In this document: piece by piece, positions 8,014 through 16,804 of the stretch
Layout of the letters: each line of letters begins with the position of its first letter
How positions within the stretch are numbered: the first letter of the stretch is position 1
Origin: Lachnospiraceae bacterium
GTDB taxonomy: Bacteria > Bacillota > Clostridia > Lachnospirales > Lachnospiraceae
Direction of reading: 5' to 3'
Assembly: GCA_900771195.1 (NCBI GenBank)
Contig: CAAGMZ010000026.1
Location: 1-64,000 of the forward strand
Length of the DNA stretch: 64,000 nucleotides
Translations under genes and position numbers: made by a program
Notes under the pieces: model-generated
What the model was told of the DNA's origin: nothing
Seen by the model: the letters and a program-made list of their open reading frames with translations, nothing else
The model's database searches: none

Positions 8014-9479
8014 AAGCACACAGCATTAAGAAAAATTTTATGCTGAGCACGGCATACCAGCTCCTTCTGATGTTCACACCGCTTATTACCACGCCATATG
8101 TTTCCAGGGTTCTTGGCGCAGAGGGAGTGGGGATATACAGTTACACCCTTTCCGTTCAGACGTATTTTGCGCTTTTTGCCGCATTGGGAGTGGACAGCTA
8201 TGGCACAAGGGAAATTGCGAGAAACCGGGATTGTGAGGAAAAGCGGAGCAGGCTTTTCTGGGAGATAGAGCTTCTTACGGCTGTGACCTCGCTGGTCTGT
8301 ATAGCAGCCTGGGGGATAGTAGTGGCTGTAAGCGGCAGGTATAAGATTTTCTACCGGATACTTACTCTTAATATAATCGCCGTACCGGTTAATATTTCAT
8401 GGTTCTATACGGGAATTGAACAGTTCAGCCATATTGTGGTCCAGAACAGCATTTTTAAACTGCTTGGAGTAATAGCTGTATTTGCTTTTGTAAAGGATTC
8501 AGAAGATGTGGCTGTATATATGCTCATAATGTCACTTGCCACGCTGCTTGCGAATATATCCATGTGGGTTCGGGTTCCCTTGTATGTAAGAAAAATTTCC
8601 TTTAAAAGTCTGGACATAAAAAAACATTTCAGGGAAACAATAGTATATTTTATTCCGACAATAGCCACATCCATATACACCGTCCTTGATAAAACACTTC
8701 TTGGACTGATAGTTAAAAGTGACAGGGAAAACGGATATTATGAGCAGGCGTCAAAAATAGTCAATATGATGAAAGCCGTGACATTTACGGCACTCAACAA
8801 TGTACTGGGCGCAAGAATATCGTATCTTTTCGCCGGGGAAAAGTACGATGAGATAAAGGAGAGAATAAAATTTTCCATGGATTATATTTTTTTCATGGGA
8901 ATCGGTATATGCTTCGGACTTACCGGGGTTGCACCGGTGCTTGTGCCGCTGCTTCTGGGTCCGGGATACGACAGGGTGGTGACGCTTATCCGTTTACTCA
9001 GCCCTATAGTACTTATTGTGGGGGTCAGCAGCTGCCTTGGCATGCAGTATTATAACCCTGTGGGGCTTCGTAAGCGGAGTGCGGGATATATAATTGCAGG
9101 CTCGGCCGTGAATCTTGTGCTTAATCTGTTGCTTATACCGCGCTATGCAGGCTATGGCGCAGCGGTGGCATCGATAGCAGCGGAGACTGTCATAATGGTG
9201 CTTTATCTGAGAAACTGCAGTGGGTTTATGACGGCGGGAATATGTGCAGGTCTGGCATGGAAAAAGCTGATAGCAGGCATATTGATGGCAGTTCTTGTAA
9301 TAATGACAGGCAGAATTGTCAAAAACAGAATTGCCGCAGCAGTATGCCAGGTTACGGCAGGCGTTCTGTTTTATACAGGGCTGCTTTTTCTGATGAGGGA
9401 CAGCTTTGTGACTGCGGCAGCTGAAAGACTCCGATACAAATTTATCCGTAAAAAGGTGGGAGAAAACAGTGAATGTTAA
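8010..9479 (+). CDS. Wzx-type polysaccharide flippase (MATE/MVF superfamily)
   Basis: About 489 residues of repeated hydrophobic helices. The N-terminus (IKKNFMLSTAYQ, then FTPLITTPYVSRVLGAEGVG, YSYTLSVQTYF and LGVDSYGTREIAR) is a textbook Wzx/RfbX signature. I place the start at TTG 8010, inside the TTGA overlap with the preceding stop and five bases after AGGTGG; an alternative GTG at 8001 adds three residues. The protein would flip the lipid-linked repeat unit to the outside for the adjacent Wzy-like polymerase. The 3' end overlaps the LicD gene by 11 bases. Confidence 0.9.
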   Translation: MKAHSIKKNFMLSTAYQLLLMFTPLITTPYVSRVLGAEGVGIYSYTLSVQTYFALFAALGVDSYGTREIARNRDCEEKRSRLFWEIELLTAVTSLVCIAAWGIVVAVSGRYKIFYRILTLNIIAVPVNISWFYTGIEQFSHIVVQNSIFKLLGVIAVFAFVKDSEDVAVYMLIMSLATLLANISMWVRVPLYVRKISFKSLDIKKHFRETIVYFIPTIATSIYTVLDKTLLGLIVKSDRENGYYEQASKIVNMMKAVTFTALNNVLGARISYLFAGEKYDEIKERIKFSMDYIFFMGIGICFGLTGVAPVLVPLLLGPGYDRVVTLIRLLSPIVLIVGVSSCLGMQYYNPVGLRKRSAGYIIAGSAVNLVLNLLLIPRYAGYGAAVASIAAETVIMVLYLRNCSGFMTAGICAGLAWKKLIAGILMAVLVIMTGRIVKNRIAAAVCQVTAGVLFYTGLLFLMRDSFVTAAAERLRYKFIRKKVGENSEC

Positions 9480-10455
9480 GATTGACTTTCCTCAGGATTT
9501 TCTGATGAGTGAAACGGAATGCGGGTATGTTGTCACCGAAGAAATGAAAAAAATCAGGCTGGTTCAGCTTGAGCTCCTATGTGAGCTTAAAAGAGTATGC
9601 AGAAAATACGGACTGACATACTATGCCGATTCGGGTACGCTTATCGGAGCTGTGAGGCATCAAGGTTATATTCCGTGGGATGATGACATTGATGTGGTTA
9701 TGAAGAGGAAGGACTACAGCACGCTTCTTCGGGTCGCGTCCGAAGAATTCAGGTATCCTTTTTTTCTGCAGACGACATATAACGATGTGAATTATGTGAG
9801 GGGCCATGCACAGCTTCGCAATTCCGTGACAGCCGGTTATTCGGCTAAGGAAGAGGGCAAGCCATATAACAGGGGGATATTCATTGATATTTTTCCGCTT
9901 GATAATATTGCTGACAATAAGCTTTTGTTCAAAATCCAGAAAATCAGAAGCAGGTATCTTTTTACCCTGATGGAGCTTGGCATCAACCACAACGACAGGA
10001 GATATGTGAAGAAAAACAACCGTAAAAGATACGTGGCGGCGCAGGCAATGCATTTTTTTTTCAAAATATACGACTACAGGAAAATGTACCGGCATTTTGA
10101 AAGGGTGTGCTCAAAATATAATGACAGACCCACTGAAAATCTTGGCTGCATTTCGTATTCGTTCGGTAAATATGTATGGAAAAGCTCATGGTACGATAAA
10201 AGCCATGAAGTTCCTTTTGAATTTACCACCATAAATATTCCGGACGGCTATGACGGACGGCTCAGAAGCGAATACGGAGACTATATGGAGATAAAGAATC
10301 TGCCTTCCGACCACGGAAGGCTTGTGCTCAGCGCAGATTTACCGTATAATGATTACAGACTCGCGAAAAAAACCGGGAGCCGGAACGGAGGAAGCAATGA
10401 AATACGATTATCTGATAGTGGGAGCAGGACTTTACGGAGCCGTGTTCGCAAATGA
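9469..10455 (+). CDS. LicD-family phosphotransferase
   Basis: A 328-residue protein starting at GTG 9469 after AAGGTGGGAG. The LicD/fukutin-type core is clear: an LxLLCELKRVC helix, YYADSGTLIGAVRHQGYIPW followed by DDDIDV (metal-binding acidic residues), then FIDIFPLDN. LicD proteins move phosphocholine, or related phospho-groups, from a nucleotide donor onto surface glycans. No choline-activating gene (licA/licC) is visible in the window, so the donor group is unknown. The reading frame runs 59 bases past the start of the downstream mutase gene, an unusually long overlap with a basic tail (SRTLRSRVRK) that may be a recent extension. Confidence 0.87.
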   Translation: MNVKIDFPQDFLMSETECGYVVTEEMKKIRLVQLELLCELKRVCRKYGLTYYADSGTLIGAVRHQGYIPWDDDIDVVMKRKDYSTLLRVASEEFRYPFFLQTTYNDVNYVRGHAQLRNSVTAGYSAKEEGKPYNRGIFIDIFPLDNIADNKLLFKIQKIRSRYLFTLMELGINHNDRRYVKKNNRKRYVAAQAMHFFFKIYDYRKMYRHFERVCSKYNDRPTENLGCISYSFGKYVWKSSWYDKSHEVPFEFTTINIPDGYDGRLRSEYGDYMEIKNLPSDHGRLVLSADLPYNDYRLAKKTGSRNGGSNEIRLSDSGSRTLRSRVRK

Positions 10456-11494
10456 AGCCACAAAGCATGGGAAAAAGTGCCTTGTTATCGATAGGAGGCC
10501 TCACATCGGAGGCAATATCTATACGGAGGAAGTCGAGAACATAAATGTTCACCGGTATGGAGCTCATATTTTTCACACATCGGACAAAAGGATATGGGAT
10601 TATGTGAATCAGTTTGCTGATTTCAACAATTATATTAATTCACCGGTTGCCGTTTACAAGGATGAGATATATAATCTTCCATTCAACATGAACACATTTT
10701 CCAGGATGTGGAACATAAAGACCCCCGGGGAAGCAAAGGAAATAATTGCAAAGCAGATTGCGGAGCTTCACATTGAGAAGCCGGAGAATCTGGAGGAACA
10801 GGCCCTCTCGCTTGTGGGAAGGGATGTGTACGAGAAGCTTATAAAGGGATATACAGAAAAGCAGTGGGGACGCGACTGCAGAGAGCTTCCCTCTTTCATA
10901 ATAAAGAGACTGCCTCTCAGATTTACCTATGACAATAATTACTTTAATGACAGATATCAGGGAATACCCATAGGCGGGTATACTCAGATTATCAAGAAGA
11001 TGCTTGAGGGCTCGGATGTGCGCCCCGGTACGGATTATTTTGAATTCATTAAGGAAAATCCGGATATAGCAGGTAAAACCGTTTATACCGGAATGATAGA
11101 TGAATTCTACGGATTCAGGTTCGGACATCTTGAGTACAGGACCGTAAGATTCGAGACGGAGGTATTGGACTGCGATAATTATCAGGGCAATGCAGTAGTA
11201 AATTATACGGACGGGGAGGTGCCTTGGACAAGAATAATCGAGCACAAGCATTTCGAGTTCGGAAAGCAGGAAAAGACGGTTATTTCAAGAGAGTATTCTA
11301 CTGAGTGGAAGCCGGGCATGGAGCCCTATTACCCGGTAAATGATGAGAAAAACACCCGTCTTTATGAGCAGTATAAGGAGCTTGCCGATAAGGAAAGGAA
11401 TGTGATTTTCGGAGGACGTCTCGGAAACTATAAGTATTATGACATGGATAAGGTAATCATGGCAGCATTGGAGGTGGTTTCACATGAAATATGA
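10397..11494 (+). CDS. glf: UDP-galactopyranose mutase
   Basis: The start is ATG 10397 behind GGAGGAAG; a longer frame would begin inside licD without a site. The 365-residue flavoenzyme opens YDYLIVGAGLYGAVFA (FAD-binding Rossmann GxGxxG) and carries VIDRRPHIGGNIYTE, YGAHIFHT, FNMNTFSRMW and IPIGGYTQIIKKML, all characteristic of bacterial Glf. It interconverts UDP-galactopyranose and UDP-galactofuranose using reduced FAD, supplying the furanose donor for surface polymers. It lies between licD (59-base overlap) and a COG2509 flavoprotein (11-base overlap), so it is translated as part of the polysaccharide operon. Confidence 0.95.
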   Translation: MKYDYLIVGAGLYGAVFANEATKHGKKCLVIDRRPHIGGNIYTEEVENINVHRYGAHIFHTSDKRIWDYVNQFADFNNYINSPVAVYKDEIYNLPFNMNTFSRMWNIKTPGEAKEIIAKQIAELHIEKPENLEEQALSLVGRDVYEKLIKGYTEKQWGRDCRELPSFIIKRLPLRFTYDNNYFNDRYQGIPIGGYTQIIKKMLEGSDVRPGTDYFEFIKENPDIAGKTVYTGMIDEFYGFRFGHLEYRTVRFETEVLDCDNYQGNAVVNYTDGEVPWTRIIEHKHFEFGKQEKTVISREYSTEWKPGMEPYYPVNDEKNTRLYEQYKELADKERNVIFGGRLGNYKYYDMDKVIMAALEVVSHEI

Positions 11495-12857
11495 TGTAAT
11501 TATAATAGGAGCCGGACCCGGCGGTATATTTGCCGCGTACGAGCTTGTGAAGGGAAATGAACATTTAAAAATAGCTGTCTTTGAGGAGGGACATGAGCTT
11601 AGTAAGCGCCACTGCCCTATTGACGGTGATAAGGTCAAGAGCTGCATCAAGTGTAAGTCGTGCTCAATAATGAGCGGATTTGGCGGTGCGGGAGCCTTTT
11701 CGGACGGAAAGTACAATATCACCAATGATTTTGGCGGAACGCTGTATGAATATATCGGCAGGGAAAAAGCAATCGGGCTTATGAAGTATGTTGACGAAAT
11801 CAACATGAAGCATGGCGGAGAGGGCACAAAGCTTTACTCGACGGCAGGAACCAAATTTAAAAAGCTCTGCCTTCAGAACGGGCTGAACCTTCTTAATGCT
11901 TCAGTGAGACATCTGGGAACGGACATTAACTATGTTGTTCTTGAGAATCTTTACGGTGTCCTGAAGGACAAGGTTGAATTTTATTTTGACACGCCGGTTA
12001 CCGGTATCAGCGCTGTCGAAGAAGGATATAAGATAAGCTGTGAGGACGGAAGTGAATATACATGCAAGGACTGTATAGTATCCGTAGGACGAAGCGGAAG
12101 CAAGTGGATGGAGGTGGTGTGTGAAAGCCTTGATATCCCTACAAAGTCCAATCGTGTCGATATCGGTGTGAGAGTTGAGCTTCCGGCAGTTATTTTTTCT
12201 CATCTTACCGACGAGCTTTACGAGAGCAAGATTGTGTACAGGACAAAGCAGTTTGAGGACAATGTGCGTACATTCTGCATGAATCCGCATGGAATCGTGG
12301 TTAATGAAAATACCAACGGAATTGTGACGGTGAACGGTCACAGCTACGAGGGAGCAGACAAGCAGACGGAGAACACTAATTTTGCACTGCTGGTGGCAAA
12401 GCATTTCTCAGAGCCGTTTAAGGACAGCAACGGTTACGGTGAGAGCATTGCAAGACTTTCCAACATGCTGGGCGGCGGAGTTATCGTGCAGCGCTTCGGA
12501 GACCTTGTACGCGGGAGAAGAAGTACCCAGAAACGTATAGATGAGGGTCTTGTAAGACCTACGCTTGCGGCAACGCCGGGAGATCTGAGTCTTGTTCTTC
12601 CCAAGAGGATACTTGACGGAATTATGGAAATGATTTATGCACTTGATAAGATTGCACCGGGAACAGCCAATGATGACACGCTGCTCTATGGAGTCGAGGT
12701 TAAATTCTACAACATGGAAGTGGAGCTTAATGAAAGACTGGAGTGCAGACATAAGGGACTCTATATAATAGGCGACGGCAGCGGTGTTACCCACTCGCTT
12801 TCACACGCATCTGCAAGCGGAGTATACGTGGCACGCAATATTTTGGAAGAACTTTAA
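11484..12857 (+). CDS. COG2509-type FAD-dependent oxidoreductase
   Basis: A 457-residue flavoprotein starting at ATG 11484 behind GGAGGTGG. It has an N-terminal VIIIGAGPGGIFAAYEL dinucleotide fold, then a CPIDGDKVKSCIKCKSC cluster of four cysteines close to the N-terminus, SGFGGAGAFSDGKYN, and a C-terminal YIIGDGSGVTHSLSHASASG FAD-closing motif. This is the COG2509 group of uncharacterised dehydrogenases, widespread in anaerobes. The cysteines could hold a redox centre, but that is inference. It overlaps glf by 11 bases and ends the operon. A role in keeping Glf reduced, or an unrelated housekeeping role, are both possible. Confidence 0.85.
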   Translation: MKYDVIIIGAGPGGIFAAYELVKGNEHLKIAVFEEGHELSKRHCPIDGDKVKSCIKCKSCSIMSGFGGAGAFSDGKYNITNDFGGTLYEYIGREKAIGLMKYVDEINMKHGGEGTKLYSTAGTKFKKLCLQNGLNLLNASVRHLGTDINYVVLENLYGVLKDKVEFYFDTPVTGISAVEEGYKISCEDGSEYTCKDCIVSVGRSGSKWMEVVCESLDIPTKSNRVDIGVRVELPAVIFSHLTDELYESKIVYRTKQFEDNVRTFCMNPHGIVVNENTNGIVTVNGHSYEGADKQTENTNFALLVAKHFSEPFKDSNGYGESIARLSNMLGGGVIVQRFGDLVRGRRSTQKRIDEGLVRPTLAATPGDLSLVLPKRILDGIMEMIYALDKIAPGTANDDTLLYGVEVKFYNMEVELNERLECRHKGLYIIGDGSGVTHSLSHASASGVYVARNILEEL

Positions 12858-12902
12858 ATTATTAATCCTGAGCTTAACATAATTAATAATATTAGGATGT
12901 GC

Positions 12903-12945
12903 TTGAAATATATGGGTTAATGATGTAAAATGAAGTTTAACTTCA
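12903..12945 (+). promoter_or_regulatory. citrate synthase promoter with overlapping dyad operator
   Basis: TTGAAA (12903-12908) and TAAAAT (12926-12931) are spaced by exactly 17 bases. A perfect 7-1-7 inverted repeat, TGAAGTTTAACTTCA (12931-12945), begins on the last base of the -10 box and is centred where transcription should start. This is a classic repressor-operator placement. The cognate regulator is not identifiable here. Confidence 0.6.
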
Positions 12946-12983
12946 AAATCTGCATAATTATACCGGAGGAGGATGAGCCAGCC

Positions 12984-14357
12984 ATGAATAATAAAGAGAT
13001 GATGGAATTGGACCCAGAGCTGGACAGTCAGTTTGGCGAATTGGTTAAGTACTGTATGGTATCCGGTGCTATTGATCCTAATTTATATGTTAAATATGAT
13101 GTTAAGCGGGGACTCCGTGAGAGCAACGGTAAAGGTGTTCTTACAGGCCTTACAGAGATATCTGATGTAGTTGGTTTTGACAGCATCGACGGTGAACGTG
13201 TTCCGTGTGAGGGAAGACTTTACTTTCAGGGATATAATGTTCAGGACCTGATAAAAAAAGGAGACAGCAGGAGGTTTGCATTCGAGGAGGCTACATATCT
13301 TTTGCTTTTCGGTGCGCTTCCCAACGAACAGCAGCTGCAGCAGTTTATAGGCATTCTGGGAGGGCTTCGCGAGCTCTCGGGACAGTTTGTAAGGGACGTA
13401 ATTATGAAGGCGCCCAGCAGCAATATAATGAATGCCCTCGAAAAAAGCATAGTCACGTTGTACTCATACGATGAACAGGCAGAGGATATTTCGGTGTCCA
13501 ATGTACTCAGGCAGTCACTGCAGCTCATTGCCAAGATGCCGGTCATATCTGTTTTTGCATACCAGTCGTACATGCATTTTAAGATGGATGACGTACTTAT
13601 AATAAGAAATCCGGACCCTGAATGCTCGACGGCAGAGAATATACTCAGAATGCTTCGTCCCGATGGAAAATACACCGAGCTTGAGGCCAAGGTTCTTGAT
13701 GTTGCACTTGTTCTTCACGCAGAGCATGGAGGTGGTAATAACTCCACATTCACCGATCATGTGGTAACATCCTCCGGAACAGACACATATTCAACGGTCG
13801 CAGCAGCAGTCGCTTCGCTTAAGGGACCCAGACATGGCGGTGCCAATCTTAAGGTAAAGCAGATGTTTGATGATATAATGAAGAATGTTTCCAATTGGGA
13901 AGATGAGGACGAGCTTAGCGCATATCTTCAGAAGATTCTTGATAAGGAAGTCTTTGACCATGCAGGACTTATATATGGCATAGGACATGCCGTATACACG
14001 CTGTCTGACCCGAGAGAGGTTATTCTTAAGGAATATGCATATAAGCTGTCAAAAGAAAAAGGACTTGAGAGAGAATTTGCTCTTTTTGACAGGGTAGAGA
14101 GAATTGCCAAGGAGCTTGTGAGCAAATCACGCCGGACGCTTAAGCCTATATGTGCCAACGTGGATTTTTACAGCGGTTTCGTATATACGATGCTTGGAAT
14201 TCCGGAAGAGCTGTTCACGCCTATTTTTGCCATTTCGAGAATCGCAGGCTGGAGTGCCCATCGCCTTGAAGAGCTTGTGAACAATGGCAAGATAATCCGT
14301 CCCGCATATAAGTATGTGGGGGAACATGTGGATTATGTGGACCTCAGTGACAGGTAA
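12984..14357 (+). CDS. citrate synthase
   Basis: The start is ATG 12984, ten bases after GGAGGAGG; an upstream in-frame ATG at 12930 overlaps the operator. The 457-residue enzyme condenses acetyl-CoA with oxaloacetate. Recognisable features are LTEISDVVGFDS, YFQGYNVQDLI, LHAEHGGGNNSTFT (catalytic His region), SLKGPRHGGAN (second active-site His), YGIGHAVYTLSDPR and a C-terminal NVDFYSGFVYTMLGIP with the active-site Asp. The internal length and the EHGGG-NNSTFT pattern fit the clostridial branch. With aconitase (26462) it would run the oxidative branch toward 2-oxoglutarate and glutamate, the usual role in anaerobes. It has its own promoter and converges with the next gene by a 14-base overlap. 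Confidence 0.93.
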   Translation: MNNKEMMELDPELDSQFGELVKYCMVSGAIDPNLYVKYDVKRGLRESNGKGVLTGLTEISDVVGFDSIDGERVPCEGRLYFQGYNVQDLIKKGDSRRFAFEEATYLLLFGALPNEQQLQQFIGILGGLRELSGQFVRDVIMKAPSSNIMNALEKSIVTLYSYDEQAEDISVSNVLRQSLQLIAKMPVISVFAYQSYMHFKMDDVLIIRNPDPECSTAENILRMLRPDGKYTELEAKVLDVALVLHAEHGGGNNSTFTDHVVTSSGTDTYSTVAAAVASLKGPRHGGANLKVKQMFDDIMKNVSNWEDEDELSAYLQKILDKEVFDHAGLIYGIGHAVYTLSDPREVILKEYAYKLSKEKGLEREFALFDRVERIAKELVSKSRRTLKPICANVDFYSGFVYTMLGIPEELFTPIFAISRIAGWSAHRLEELVNNGKIIRPAYKYVGEHVDYVDLSDR

Positions 14358-15696
14358 CTGCCACGTCCGTAATCAGTGCAGCATTCATTATTATGCTGAA
14401 AAAGATGAATACCAGTAAAGCGGCCAGGGAAATACATTTAAGTGTTTTCCCCGGCTTTTTTGCATTATAAAAACAGCCAAACGACAGACACGGCATCAGT
14501 AATAACGGTATTATATATCTGAAGTTCATTGTGCAGATATACGGGTATGAAAAGCAGAAGGAAGCATAGCTTGCCAGCATGGTTACAAACATGATGGTAA
14601 AAAACAGCTTTATTTCCGGCTTCATGCTGTTTCTGTCCCATATGGCATGACCCCATAAAACGACTGACAAAACAGTGCCAAGCAGGCTTAACACAAAAAG
14701 AATCATGGCGCATATGTTGAAAAACTGCATATTGTCAGGCAGCTTTACTTCATCAAAAAGAGATGTCCTTATCATCTGCACCCATATGTTACCTTCCTTT
14801 GCCTTGTCAAAGGATAGGAAAGGGTATGATATTTCGCTCAGTGACGGCAGCCCTATGCGGTCAGAGATACTATGGTCTCCTACATACTGGCTTGCCAGCC
14901 TGGGGTCAGGAACATAGTTAAGCGGCATGCCAAACATTATATTGTTTCTGACAGGCCAGAACAGTCCCAGAGGAGCGCATATAAGGGCGAACAGTGCAAA
15001 TTGCAGCAGATGTTTTGGACGTTCTTTTTTATTGCTGATGAAGCTGTATATAAAAAGGAAGCCAATAGGAAAAGCCAGCAGGCCTACATTGAGCTTGGTA
15101 AACATTCCGAGACCAATGCCTGCTGCAATTATAATGATGTTTTTGACTGTACGGCTGCGGTACCAGCGTAGGGCATACAAAATCGCCAGCATACTGAAAA
15201 ATAGAGCCTGCGCATCATTGTTCAGAGTGCCGGACAGAATCGTGAGGAATGGCGAAAACGACAGGAAAGCCGCAAGGCAAAGCAGAATCCTGCCCTTGGG
15301 AAGTATTTCCTGAAGTGTTTTTACTGCAAGTATAATGGCTCCGGTAACATACAGAAGCGTGAGTATCTGCAGGCTTTCAAGGCACAGCCTCGGTGCAAGT
15401 CCGAAGCTGTGGAGCATTCCATACCATAAAGCTGAAATGATATGAAAGCCGGGAGGATTATAGAATGCCCATTTTGTCCGCGGGTCAAAATCAGGAAGCT
15501 GCTTAAAATGGTACAGATAAGAAATATATCCCAGATGTCCCTGGTCTGACTCGGAAAACCCTGTCAGCGAAAAGGTGCCGAGGTCATGCTTACTGATTCC
15601 ATAGGGGGCCATTATGATGTAGGCAACCCTGATGAGAAGGCCGGCTGCCAGTATTGCATATAAGATTAAATTATAATTTTTCTCTGTTTTTTTCAT
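14344..15696 (-). CDS. GT-C type membrane glycosyltransferase (ArnT/PMT-like)
   Basis: The start is ATG 15696, preceded by AAGGTG on the minus strand; the longer frame to 15741 lacks a site. The 450-residue protein has an N-terminal helix and many further membrane spans. The first extracytoplasmic loop contains SKHDLGTFS and ESDQGHLGYISYLYHF with acidic residues, and FYNPPGFHII follows, as in polyprenyl-phosphate-sugar-dependent GT-C enzymes. It would transfer a sugar from a lipid-phosphate donor to an extracytoplasmic acceptor. The GtrB/DPM1-like synthase at 28769 could supply such a donor, although it is unlinked. The 3' end overlaps citrate synthase by 14 bases on the opposite strand. Confidence 0.75.
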   Translation of the reverse strand: MKKTEKNYNLILYAILAAGLLIRVAYIIMAPYGISKHDLGTFSLTGFSESDQGHLGYISYLYHFKQLPDFDPRTKWAFYNPPGFHIISALWYGMLHSFGLAPRLCLESLQILTLLYVTGAIILAVKTLQEILPKGRILLCLAAFLSFSPFLTILSGTLNNDAQALFFSMLAILYALRWYRSRTVKNIIIIAAGIGLGMFTKLNVGLLAFPIGFLFIYSFISNKKERPKHLLQFALFALICAPLGLFWPVRNNIMFGMPLNYVPDPRLASQYVGDHSISDRIGLPSLSEISYPFLSFDKAKEGNIWVQMIRTSLFDEVKLPDNMQFFNICAMILFVLSLLGTVLSVVLWGHAIWDRNSMKPEIKLFFTIMFVTMLASYASFCFSYPYICTMNFRYIIPLLLMPCLSFGCFYNAKKPGKTLKCISLAALLVFIFFSIIMNAALITDVAVTCH

Positions 15697-15778
15697 TATG
15701 AAACACCTTTTCAGTATCTGTATATTTGGTACTGACATCATGTTATCACATTTTAGTCAAAAAATATATAGCGGATAA

Positions 15779-15811
15779 TTTTACTGCTCTTTTACTTTCA
15801 TTTTACTTTAA
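15779..15811 (+). promoter_or_regulatory. Pho-box-like triple direct repeat upstream of pstS
   Basis: Three copies of TTTTACT occur at exactly 11-base spacing (15779, 15790, 15801). Direct repeats on one helix face with 11-base period are the hallmark of PhoP/PhoB binding sites in Firmicutes. A TATTAT -10 candidate lies at 15837-15842. Placement before a complete pst operon makes phosphate-starvation control very likely. Confidence 0.7.
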
Positions 15812-15876
15812 CAGGCTTATGGATTTTACATAGGCCTATTATTATGTGTTCATACAAACAAATGGAGGTAAAGAAA

Positions 15877-16785
15877 ATGAAAAAGTTCAAAAAGATTTTG
15901 ACTATTGCCATTGCAGCGGCAATGACAGCTATGACAGCCGTAGGATGCGGCAGCACAAGCTCAAGCAGCAGTGCAACAAAGACAGAGGCATCAGATACCA
16001 AGGCGGCTGATAACAAGGCAGAGGATACCAAGGCAGAAGAAAGCGGTAAGAAAGATTCGGGGTCTGTTTCAACAGACGGCTCAACATCAATGGAGAAGGT
16101 TATCGGAGCTCTCAGTGAGGATTTCCAGAATAACACAGGAATTACCGTTACATATAATCCTACAGGATCAGGCTCAGGAATACAGGCAGTACAGGAAGGA
16201 CGCTGTGATATAGGTCTTTCAAGCAGAAGCCTTAAGGATGAGGAAAAGTCAGCAGGGCTTGAAGAGACAACGCTTGCCCTTGACGGAATCGCAGTTATCG
16301 TCAATAAGGATAACAGTGTTGCAGACCTTACGGTTGAGCAGATTGCTTCAATCTATACAGGAGAGGTTACCAACTGGAAGGACCTTGGCGGTAACGATGC
16401 AGAGATAGTTGTTATCGGACGAGAGGCAGGCAGCGGAACAAGAGATGGTTTTGAGAGCATTACAGGAACAAAGGATGCCTGCAAATACCGTCAGGAGCTT
16501 ACATCAACAGGTGATGTTATCACAACGGTTGCAGGTAACCCCGACGCTATCGGATATGCTTCACTTGCATCGGTAAAGGATACCGTAAAGATGCTTACCG
16601 TAGGCGGTGTAACAGCAAGCGAGGAAACAGTTAAAGACGGAACATATGTAATACAGAGACCGTTCGTACTTGTAACGAAGAAAGATACAAAGCTTTCAGA
16701 CAGCGCACAGAAGTTCTTCGATTATGCAACATCTGCTGATGCATCAGAAATCATCTCAGCAGCAGGAGCTGTGCCTATCAACTAA
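15877..16785 (+). CDS. pstS: phosphate ABC transporter substrate-binding lipoprotein
   Basis: The start is ATG 15877 behind TGGAGG; the frame from 15844 lacks a site. The 302-residue protein has a Lys-rich signal peptide ending in AVGC, a lipobox, so it is a membrane-anchored lipoprotein. A Ser/Ala/Lys/Glu-rich spacer follows (about residues 25-60). The binding core includes VSTDGSTSMEKVI, TGSGSGIQAVQEG, CDIGLSSRSLK and GREAGSGTRDGFESI, the phosphate-contacting Ser/Thr/Arg motifs of PstS. First gene of the pst operon, 19 bases before pstC. Confidence 0.94.
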   Translation: MKKFKKILTIAIAAAMTAMTAVGCGSTSSSSSATKTEASDTKAADNKAEDTKAEESGKKDSGSVSTDGSTSMEKVIGALSEDFQNNTGITVTYNPTGSGSGIQAVQEGRCDIGLSSRSLKDEEKSAGLEETTLALDGIAVIVNKDNSVADLTVEQIASIYTGEVTNWKDLGGNDAEIVVIGREAGSGTRDGFESITGTKDACKYRQELTSTGDVITTVAGNPDAIGYASLASVKDTVKMLTVGGVTASEETVKDGTYVIQRPFVLVTKKDTKLSDSAQKFFDYATSADASEIISAAGAVPIN

Positions 16786-16804
16786 CAATTAAATCAGGTG
16801 AGTC

